From the NCBI GenBank assembly GCA_038043285.1, contig JBBTCJ010000171.1, positions 1 to 22,837 on the forward strand: a stretch of 22,837 bases of DNA, read 5' to 3'. Position 1 is the stretch's first letter, and each line of letters opens with the position of its first letter. Below the pieces are notes generated by a model that was given only the letters and a program-made list of their open reading frames with translations, did no database searches and was not told where the DNA came from. This document shows, in pieces, positions 6,127 to 12,169 of this stretch. The DNA is from JBBTCJ01 sp038043285 (GTDB taxonomy: Bacteria; Planctomycetota; Phycisphaerae; UBA1845). The translations under genes were made by a program, and so were the position numbers.

Positions 6127-7395
6127 ATGAAGCTACGCGATTTCACGGTGCTGTTCCTCATTTGGTCGCCCGCAGCCATCGCCCAGCCCGATCCGGACAT
6201 GGACGCCAGCGGCTGCGTGGACCTGTTCGACGTAGCCCTGTTCCAGAATCTGTTCGGGACGCGCGACCATCCTGGCCTCGCGCCCTGTGACTTCATCGTC
6301 GATGGTTATTGCAACCTCAACGATTACGTCGACCTGGCGTCGGTCCTCCGCGGACCGATCTGTGATTGCGACGAGGACAAAGAATGCGAGAACCTGTTCC
6401 CCTGCACGATCGACGATTGCTACAGCGGCGTATGTCGACACACGGTCGAACCGGACCGTTCGCCGTGCGGCGACAACCCGAACAGCTACGATGATTTAGA
6501 CTNNNNNNNNNNNNNNNNNNNNNNNNNNNNNNNNNNNNNNNNNNNNNNNNNNNNNNNNNNNNNNNNNNNNNNNNNNNNNNNNNNNNNNNNNNNNNNNNNN
6601 NNCTGCATCCGCGAAAAGTGCACGGCCACCGGTTGCTCCAGCGTCCCGGAACCGGACCGTTCGCCGTGCGGCGACAACCCGAACAGCTACGATGATTTAG
6701 ACTGCGTGTGGACGTTTTGCTCGGCGGGGGAATGCGTCACCGGCCCAGAGACGGGCGAGTATCCGTGCGACGACGGCGTCCCATGCACTGAGGCCAGTAC
6801 ATGTTACTATGGAGTCTGCATCCCGCACTTCTTTGCCGATCCGTTATGCGGCAATCAGGAGGATGCCGATCCTGACTGCATCCGCGAAAAGTGCACGGCC
6901 ACCGGTTGCTCCAGCGTCCCGGAACCGGACGGTTCGGCGTGCGGCGATGATGGCATCCCTTGCACCGATCAGCGATGCCAATCGGGGCAATGCATCGCGG
7001 TTCCCATCCACTCGCGCTGCGACGATCACGACGCCGATACCGATTGTCTCCGCGCCGATTGCGACCCTGTCCTCGGGTGCTTCCAGGCGATCGAGCCCGA
7101 TGCTTCGCCCTGTGAGGACGGCATTGACTGCACGGGCTCCGACTACTGCCTCGCGGGGCAATGTTACGCAGGGATCTCTTACGACTTCCTATGCCCCAAC
7201 CAGGATGTCTGCGACCGCGATTGTATCCAATATTACTGTGAACCGGGGCAGGGATGCGTCGAGGGAGTCGAGGTTGAATCGGCGCCTTGCCGCTCCAATT
7301 TCTGCGACTTCAACGGCCTCTACAGCGCCTGCAACGCTTCGGGCACATGCGAATGCCGCATCCAGCCGCCCCCTGACTTCGGTTGCCCGCCGTAA
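6127..7395 (+). CDS. Secreted Cys-rich repeat protein with N-terminal dockerin-like EF loops (contains assembly gap)
   Basis: The start at 6127 is chosen because MKLRDFTVLFLIWSPAAIA is a clean signal peptide with an AIA-QP cleavage site. An in-frame upstream ATG at 6055 would bury it. After cleavage come two dockerin-like calcium loops, DMDASGCVDLFDVALFQNLF and a second around GYCNLNDYVDLASVL, as in many planctomycete exported proteins. The remainder is a series of modules with recurrent D-C-x2-C-x5-G-C and DG-x-x-C-T units. They resemble the disulfide-rich Dicty_CTDC-type repeats (family assignment tentative). There is no anchor at the C-terminus, which ends FGCPP. A 100-N gap (6503-6602) lies within the repeats, and flanking sequence is duplicated, so the true length is unknown. 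The function is probably extracellular or cell-surface. Confidence 0.75.
   Translation: MKLRDFTVLFLIWSPAAIAQPDPDMDASGCVDLFDVALFQNLFGTRDHPGLAPCDFIVDGYCNLNDYVDLASVLRGPICDCDEDKECENLFPCTIDDCYSGVCRHTVEPDRSPCGDNPNSYDDLDXXXXXXXXXXXXXXXXXXXXXXXXXXXXXXXXXXCIREKCTATGCSSVPEPDRSPCGDNPNSYDDLDCVWTFCSAGECVTGPETGEYPCDDGVPCTEASTCYYGVCIPHFFADPLCGNQEDADPDCIREKCTATGCSSVPEPDGSACGDDGIPCTDQRCQSGQCIAVPIHSRCDDHDADTDCLRADCDPVLGCFQAIEPDASPCEDGIDCTGSDYCLAGQCYAGISYDFLCPNQDVCDRDCIQYYCEPGQGCVEGVEVESAPCRSNFCDFNGLYSACNASGTCECRIQPPPDFGCPP
6448..6502 (+). repeat. 55-bp exact direct repeat, copy 1 (abuts the gap)
   Basis: Bases 6448-6502 are identical to 6649-6703 (encoding EPDRSPCGDNPNSYDDLD). The copy ends exactly at the first N. 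Confidence 0.9.
6503..6602. other. 100-N scaffold gap inside the Cys-rich gene
   Basis: Exactly 100 N, the conventional placeholder for a gap of unknown size. Both flanks are copies of nearby sequence: 6448-6502 equals 6649-6703, and 6603-6657 equals 6876-6930. The reading frame is kept with 100 N, and would also be kept by the 172 bp that separates the same two blocks downstream. Confidence 0.97.
6603..6657 (+). repeat. 55-bp exact direct repeat starting at the gap edge
   Basis: Bases 6603-6657 are identical to 6876-6930 (encoding the CIREKCTATGCSSVPEPD module); divergence begins at the next base. Confidence 0.9.
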
Positions 7396-7639
7396 GACCA
7401 GCGCAAATCACGCGGCCCACCAGAATTTCCTCCGGCGATGTGCGCACTCCGACCGTCTTGCGGCATGACAACTGCGTGGAGGTACGGTAAGGATCGCGGT
7501 CGAGGCGTTGGCCTCATGTCGTCACGAACGTCAACACGTTTCCGTGACGCCATTCAGACGGGACGCATCACCCGGTAAACCCGGTCTTACCAAATGGGCT
7601 AAGGGGGCGAGCTTACCACTCGCCATGATGTTACCCGTA
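7396..7639 (+). other. Gene-free stretch before domain V, with local hairpins
   Basis: No credible gene. Hairpins GGTAA/TTACC (7574-7591) and GGCGAG/CTCGCC (7606-7624) lie just upstream of domain V. They could be the 3' half of a permuted intron domain IV. At 244 nt the stretch is too short to hold group II domains I-IV, and I see no GGGUGAGAGUCCC-like motif in it. Confidence 0.45.
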
Positions 7640-7673
7640 GAGCCGGATGCACGGAGACGTGCTCGTCCGGCTC
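7640..7673 (+). ncRNA. Group II intron domain V
   Basis: The element is 34 nt, the canonical domain V length. GAGCCGGA (7640-7647) pairs with UCCGGCUC (7666-7673). The upper helix GCACG/CGUGC is capped by a GAGA tetraloop (GNRA class, the same loop as in the Lactococcus Ll.LtrB intron). The catalytic AGC triad is at 7641-7643. U7648 can pair with G7665, leaving a 2-nt 3' bulge (U7663, C7664) at the catalytic position. All diagnostic elements of group II domain V are present. No intron-encoded reverse transcriptase lies nearby. Confidence 0.82.
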
Positions 7674-7675
7674 GA

Positions 7676-7743
7676 CGGAGGCTCGTGAAAGTAATCCCGA
7701 AAATGCCCAGCGTTTTCGGAGTAATCTTCACGTTCTATCCGAT
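7676..7743 (+). ncRNA. Group II intron domain VI with bulged branch-point A and 3' splice site
   Basis: The domain begins two bases after domain V. CGGA (7676-7679) pairs with UCCG (7738-7741) and GG (7680-7681) with CU (7735-7736), leaving A7737 bulged. This A is seven nt from a predicted intron end at 7743 (...CCGAU), matching the AY 3' terminus and branch-point distance of group II introns. Above it are CGUGAA/UUCACG (7684-7689 with 7727-7732), a symmetric internal loop with AGUAAUC on both strands (7690-7696, 7720-7726), and CCGAAAA/UUUUCGG (7697-7703 with 7713-7719). The domain is longer than usual. Confidence 0.7.
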
Positions 7744-7857
7744 CGCTTAGTTGACGGGGCGACGGAGACACGCCTCGTCGAGTAATACGTTCTTTCGCTC
7801 GGCAAGGTCGTGCTCGTCGAAGTGGGTGCAAATCCCATCCAGGGGGTTCGGGCCATA
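7744..7857 (+). ncRNA. Predicted exon segment / RNA circle of a permuted group II intron
   Basis: These 114 nt lie between the predicted 3' splice site (7743/7744) and the predicted 5' splice site (7857/7858). They encode no recognisable protein. Structure visible: CGACGGAG pairing with CTCGTCG near 7754-7777, and a T-arm-like hairpin around TGGGTGCAAATCCCA (about 7822-7838). If the flanking intron parts splice as arranged, this segment would be released as a circle. Inference only. Confidence 0.4.
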
Positions 7858-8010
7858 GTGCGACTTGCATCGCGCAATTCGGGTGAGAGTCCCGTCAGGC
7901 TCGCTCAACCTGGCCAGCGCGTGGGGAGCTCGCAGCGCGGCGACGCGTGCGACCGGGCCGTGACCGGCTCGGCGATCGGTTCACAACCGACCGATGGCGA
8001 CGACGTCCAA
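7858..8010 (+). ncRNA. Group II intron domain I-like 5' region (class C resemblance)
   Basis: It starts with GUGCG, the group II 5' splice-site consensus. At 7881-7893 is GGGUGAGAGUCCC, the same motif found near the 5' end of the Oceanobacillus iheyensis class C intron. It is followed by a CAGG/CCUG stem and by the hairpin CGCG-GCGA-CGCG (7936-7947). In the O. iheyensis RNA a helix with the same GCGA tetraloop follows at nearly the same distance. A possible EBS1, AUGGC (7994-7998), is complementary to GCCAU (7852-7856) just upstream of the splice site, with one mismatch at the terminal base. The 3' limit of domains I-III is not defined by eye. No second domain V was found downstream. Confidence 0.5.
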
Positions 8011-8286
8011 GGTCGCGACGCCGTACGAGTTGTCCGTGCCGTCACCGCGATCGATCCCCCTCGCGTGCCATCCACCCCGCGCCTGCCCGAAGCGGTGCCG
8101 GGGATGGTAGATTTCGCTCGCCGCCGATTCCGTCGTGGACCAGAAACTCGCAGCCCGAACGCCGCGGGTCTATCATATCAACTCGCGGCAATGGAGTTCG
8201 CCCCTTGAAGCGGTTTTCAGCGACGGGCGTGAGGCGCGCGGCCAATCGCTCCCCGACGACGCTTAGCGCCGTGGGGCAAAGGATAG

Positions 8287-8598
8287 GTTCAGCCATTATC
8301 GGACCGGGGCTTCGGCGATACGTGGTTGGCCGCCCTTTCGCCCTGCCAGGACGCGCCCTGGGTGCTGCGCGTGATGCGGCGAATGCCGGAGGGCGTGCGG
8401 GAAGTGTCGGCGTTCTTTTCGTATCATCCGTTTTCGACTGAGCCGGCGAGATTTTTGAGGGCGGTCATGTATGATGACCGCTTCACGGATGGGCGGACCG
8501 GGCAGGAGCAGGGAGTCTGGTGGAAGCCGGAGTTCCGCGGCGTGTGGATCAGGCCGATCGTTGGGACCAACGTCCCGGCGACGAGAGGATCGAATTGA
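8287..8598 (+). pseudogene. C-terminal fragment of a lipase maturation factor (LMF)-like protein
   Basis: After an in-frame stop at 8284-8286, about 103 codons remain open to the stop at 8598. They contain GDTWLAALS...PWVLRVMRRMPEG and then FFSYHPFSTEPARFLRAVMYDDRF followed by GVWWKPEFRG. This is the C-terminal pattern of LMF-family proteins: W-x-x-L near the start, NPF-like, P-R-x-x-R-A-x-x-Y-x-Y/D-R-F, and WW-x-x-E. Full LMF proteins are several hundred residues with multiple membrane helices, none of which are present upstream. There is no plausible ATG at the fragment's start. I read it as a decayed gene whose 5' part was lost, perhaps when the intron-like element was placed here. Confidence 0.6.
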
Positions 8599-8626
8599 AC
8601 ACGGACAGGAGAGGCGTGCAGGGGCC

Positions 8627-9655
8627 ATGATGACCAACAAAAGTTGCGGGTGCGGTGTGGGTGGGCGGCGGTGGCGGGCGCGCGCGGCGCAGTGCGTCGG
8701 CATGGCCTGCGCAATCTCCGCGGGGGTATACGCACAGCCGGCGGGGCCGAAAAAGCCGACGCTCCTTTACGTCGAGTCGGATCCGAAGGACGGCGAGGGA
8801 ACGGGGCTTGCGGAAAGCGATCGCCTGACGGTCGAGAAGTACCAGGCCGACGGCGTGCAGGTGATTCCGGTCTCGCGGTTGGAGTTCGAAAACTGGTTGC
8901 GCAACGACGGCAGCAACTACCTGAATGGGACGTTGGGTTTCCAGGCGATGGCCTTCGCGGGGCACAAGAAAGCCGACGGCATTGGCGGGCTGATGATTTG
9001 GGAAGTCAGCGAGAGGGACGCCTCGGTTTTTCGCGTCAAGGCGGGGAAGCAGATGAGCAGTTGGGGTCTTTCGCCCTCGGCCTGCACCGCCAACACGATC
9101 GTGGACCTCCGCCCGCTGGAGACGAAGGAGCCTGTGCCGTTGTACCTTTCCGGGGTCCGCGAGCGACCCTGGGAGCTTTCGGTTCAGATGCAGCAAAGCG
9201 ATTGTCCCAAGTTGGAGGACTCGCCGGCGTTCGTCGCCGATCGCATTGGTTCGGGCCCGTTGCCGGAGATTCCGGACAAGGACATCGACGGCAAGGAAAT
9301 CCGTCTTTCGGACCTCAAGGGCAAGGTCGTGTTGATTGAGTTTTGGGCGACCTGGTGCGTGGGGTGCATCGAGGAGATGCCGCTGCATCAGATGTTGTGG
9401 GAACGGTACAAGGATCGCGGCTTCGAGTGGATCAGCGTCAACGCCGACGAGGATTCCAAGGGTTGGGAGGCGTTTATCAAGTCCAATCACGTGGGCGGGC
9501 GGCAGGTTCGCAGTCTCGCCTGGACCAGCCGGCTGAACGTCAAGTCGTTCCCCACGCACGTCATTCTGGACCGCGAAGGAACGATCTACTGCAAGACGCG
9601 CAGCGGGGGGATCGCCCCGCTGGTGGCCAAGATCATGGAAGGCGCGGGGAAGTGA
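8627..9655 (+). CDS. Exported thioredoxin-like (TlpA/ResA-type) protein
   Basis: 342 residues from ATG 8627. AGGAGAGG lies about 12 nt upstream, and a second ATG at 8630 is equally usable. The N-terminus has arginines followed by a hydrophobic stretch and VYA-QP, a probable signal peptide. Residues about 40-210 form a domain I do not recognise. Residues about 220-340 are a thioredoxin fold: LPEIPDKDIDGKEIRLSDLKGK, then FWATWCVGCIEEMP with the redox pair CVGC (about residues 244-247), and the cis-proline region SFPTHVILD. TlpA-like proteins act outside the cytoplasmic membrane as thiol reductases. The preceding hundred bases belong to the LMF-like fragment, so the gene is probably transcribed alone. 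Confidence 0.8.
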   Translation: MMTNKSCGCGVGGRRWRARAAQCVGMACAISAGVYAQPAGPKKPTLLYVESDPKDGEGTGLAESDRLTVEKYQADGVQVIPVSRLEFENWLRNDGSNYLNGTLGFQAMAFAGHKKADGIGGLMIWEVSERDASVFRVKAGKQMSSWGLSPSACTANTIVDLRPLETKEPVPLYLSGVRERPWELSVQMQQSDCPKLEDSPAFVADRIGSGPLPEIPDKDIDGKEIRLSDLKGKVVLIEFWATWCVGCIEEMPLHQMLWERYKDRGFEWISVNADEDSKGWEAFIKSNHVGGRQVRSLAWTSRLNVKSFPTHVILDREGTIYCKTRSGGIAPLVAKIMEGAGK

Positions 9656-9997
9656 CTTCGTCGCTTCGCTCGCGTTGCACCGCGAACCGTCATCCGGCCG
9701 TAAACCGCGCGAGAAGGTCACGAGAACGTCATTCGCAGGGTTCGGTTGGCGCCGCTCGGCTTGATCCGGCGGGCGCGTTGCCGTAAAGTCGCGTGTCCGA
9801 TCGCCGTGGGTCGCACACCGCTGGTTTCTTGCCGATCGATCATGACAACGGGTTGGCGCCGCCGGCAACGGCGAGAGCGCGTACCAGGGTGCACGTTGAA
9901 GCCCCCTTTGCCGTCGGCGGAGAGGGTCCGGAAATCTGAGCGACGCAACGGCACGCGCCACCCGCGTGCGGACCACCCGGTGAACCAGATAGGTCGC
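9656..9997. other. Intergenic stretch, no feature recognised
   Basis: About 340 bases between the thioredoxin-like gene and the first phosphodiesterase. An open frame runs through it in phase with the phosphodiesterase, but the residues are Arg/Pro-rich, lack family resemblance and precede a clear signal/membrane segment, so I treat it as noncoding. No convincing promoter was found. Confidence 0.45.
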
Positions 9998-12169
9998 ATG
10001 ACCGGAACGCTTCGTTGGAAATGGGTTGTGCTCATCGGCACCGCGTGCGTCCTGTCCGCGCCGGCGGCGGCCTTCGCCTACATCGGTCCGGGAGCGGGTT
10101 TCGCGTTCGGCACCACGCTGTTCGCGTTTTTCGCGGCCTTCCTGTCGGGCCTGATCGCGGTCTTTTTCTGGCCGCTGCGCTGGGCGTTGCGCATGATCCG
10201 CGGGCGGAAGGCGATGGCCCGGGCCAGGGTGAAACGCGTCGTGGTATTGGGACTCGACGGCATGGAGCCCAAGCTCGCCGAGAAGTACATGGGCGAGGGG
10301 AAGATGCCCAACCTCTCGCGGCTGGCGAAGGAAGGCTGCTTCCATCGTCTGGCGACGACGGCCCCGCCGCTGTCGCCGGTGGCGTGGTCGACCTTCCTGA
10401 CCGGATGCAATCCGGGCAAGCACAACGTATATGACTTCCTGACCCGCGATCGCCACAACTACCTTCCGTTGCTGTCGTCGGTCAACATTCGCGGTTCGTC
10501 GCGGGTGTGGAAGATCGGCGAGTATCGCATCCCCGTCGGCAAGCCCGACATCCGCCTGCTTCGCAAGGGCAAACCGTTTTGGAACATCCTCGGCGAGCAC
10601 GGCGTCTTCAGCAGCGTACTTCGCGTGCCGATCACCTTCCCGCCGGAGGAGTTTCGCGGCGTGCTGTTGTCGGCCATGTGCGTGCCGGACCTTCGCGGAA
10701 CGCAGGGCACGTTCACCTACTATTCAACGCGGTCCGATTCGGACAGCGAATACACCGGCGGGGAGCGCGTCCGCGTGACCCGCGACGGCAACGTCGTTCG
10801 TTCCCATCTGGTCGGTCCGCCGGACGGCATCCGCGGCGGCGCCGAGCCGTTGCGCTGCCCGTTCGAGGTCCGAATCACCGGTCCCGACGCGGCCTCGCTT
10901 TCCATTGGCGGGCAGACCATCGAGCTGAAGCGCGGAGCCTACACTCCGTGGGTGAAGGTGGCCTTCCACGCCGGGTTGGGCATTCGCGTCCGAGGCATCT
11001 GCGAGTTCCTTTTGCTGCACGCCGAGCCGGAGTTCGACCTTTACGTGACGCCGATTCAACTCGACCCGGAATCGCCGGCCATGCCCATTTCGCACCCCCG
11101 CGTCTTCAGCACCTACCTGTCGAAATCGCAGGGGACTTTCGCTACGCTGGGGCTGGCCGAGGACACCTGGGGACTCAACGCGCGGATTCTCGACGACGAC
11201 GGCTTCCTTCACCAATGCCTGGAAGCCGACGCGGAGCGGGAGAAGATGTTCTTCGACGCGCTCTCCAAGGTTCGTCGCGGGCTTTGCGTCTGTGTGTTTG
11301 ACGGAACGGACCGGATCCAGCACATGTTCTGGCGCTACATCGATCCCGGGCATCCGGCTCACCAAGGGCAAGCGCCCCGGCAGCGTCGCAACGCCATCGA
11401 GGATTTGTACGTCCGCATGGACGACCTCGTCGGGCGCACGATGAAGGAATGCGCCGGCGAGGGCACGGTGCTGATGGTGATCTCGGACCACGGGTTCAAC
11501 CCCTTTCGCCGCGGCATCGACCTGAACGTCTGGTTGGAGAAGAACGGATACTTGTCCCTCAAGCCGGACGGGCGTGGGCAGAAGTACCTCGCCGGCGTCG
11601 ATTGGTCGAAGACCCGTGCTTTCTGCCTCGGATTGGCCGGCATCTGGCTCAACGTCAAGGGACGCGAGGGCGAGGGAATCGTCGATCCCGCCGACGCCGA
11701 TCGCCTGCGCGACGAACTCGTCGCCAAGCTCACCGGTCTGCGGGACGACGAGAAGAACGAGGTGGCCGTCAGTCGGGCCTTCAACACCCGTCGCATCTAT
11801 CATGGTCCTTACGTCGCCGAGGCGCCCGACGTCATCCTCGGCTACAACACCGGTTACCGCGTCTCCTGGGAGGCGGCCATCGGAGAGATCACCAATTCCG
11901 TCTTCCACGACAACGCCAAGGCCTGGAGCGGCGATCACTGCATCGACCCCAAGCTCGTGCCCGGCGTGCTGTTCTGTAATCGAAAGATCGAGTCGGATCA
12001 GCCGCGGTTGATGGACCTCGCACCGACGGTGCTCGACCTGTTCGGGGTCGACGTCCCGGATCATATGGACGGCCGACCGCTGAACGTGCTGGATGGGAAT
12101 GGGACGGCAGGCAAGGCGCTCCATCCGCCGACCGCACGACGTCCAGGGAAGGCGGCTGCGACGAGATGA
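9998..12169 (+). CDS. Membrane-anchored AP-superfamily phosphodiesterase (type I PDE/nucleotide pyrophosphatase-like)
   Basis: 723 residues from ATG 9998, with AGG 5 nt upstream. The N-terminus has a signal-like helix ending AAAFAYIGPGAGF and a second hydrophobic segment up to a basic RMIRGRK, so the enzyme is membrane-anchored with an external catalytic domain. Catalytic features: VVVLGLDGMEP (first metal Asp), PLSPVAWSTFLTG..PGKHNVYDF (S126 in SPVAW is the likely nucleophile), FDGTDRIQHMFW, the metal block VISDHGF, and SGDHCID near the end. These follow the order of metal-binding motifs in the NPP/phosphopentomutase-like branch of the alkaline phosphatase superfamily. The substrate is unknown. 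The stop overlaps the next gene's start by four bases. The next gene is a paralogue with the same motif order. Confidence 0.85.
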   Translation: MTGTLRWKWVVLIGTACVLSAPAAAFAYIGPGAGFAFGTTLFAFFAAFLSGLIAVFFWPLRWALRMIRGRKAMARARVKRVVVLGLDGMEPKLAEKYMGEGKMPNLSRLAKEGCFHRLATTAPPLSPVAWSTFLTGCNPGKHNVYDFLTRDRHNYLPLLSSVNIRGSSRVWKIGEYRIPVGKPDIRLLRKGKPFWNILGEHGVFSSVLRVPITFPPEEFRGVLLSAMCVPDLRGTQGTFTYYSTRSDSDSEYTGGERVRVTRDGNVVRSHLVGPPDGIRGGAEPLRCPFEVRITGPDAASLSIGGQTIELKRGAYTPWVKVAFHAGLGIRVRGICEFLLLHAEPEFDLYVTPIQLDPESPAMPISHPRVFSTYLSKSQGTFATLGLAEDTWGLNARILDDDGFLHQCLEADAEREKMFFDALSKVRRGLCVCVFDGTDRIQHMFWRYIDPGHPAHQGQAPRQRRNAIEDLYVRMDDLVGRTMKECAGEGTVLMVISDHGFNPFRRGIDLNVWLEKNGYLSLKPDGRGQKYLAGVDWSKTRAFCLGLAGIWLNVKGREGEGIVDPADADRLRDELVAKLTGLRDDEKNEVAVSRAFNTRRIYHGPYVAEAPDVILGYNTGYRVSWEAAIGEITNSVFHDNAKAWSGDHCIDPKLVPGVLFCNRKIESDQPRLMDLAPTVLDLFGVDVPDHMDGRPLNVLDGNGTAGKALHPPTARRPGKAAATR

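Noticed and set aside
7806..7845. tRNA 3'-half-like sequence around TGGGTGCAAATCCCA
   Set aside because: The T-arm-like hairpin lacks the usual TTC, and no complementary 5' acceptor strand or anticodon arm is found; better explained as part of the intron-associated segment.
7508..8208. Short plus-strand open frames in the 7.5-8.2 kb region
   Set aside because: They cross the structured group II intron parts, have no recognisable domains and no ribosome binding sites.
9746..9997. N-terminal extension of the first phosphodiesterase to 9746
   Set aside because: The extension is basic and low in family resemblance, and would place 84 residues in front of the signal-like hydrophobic segment.
8549..10600. 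A 683-codon open frame on the minus strand across the thioredoxin-like and first phosphodiesterase genes
   Set aside because: It is Arg/Pro/Gln-rich, has no motifs, and mirrors two well-supported plus-strand genes; high GC makes long antisense frames common.
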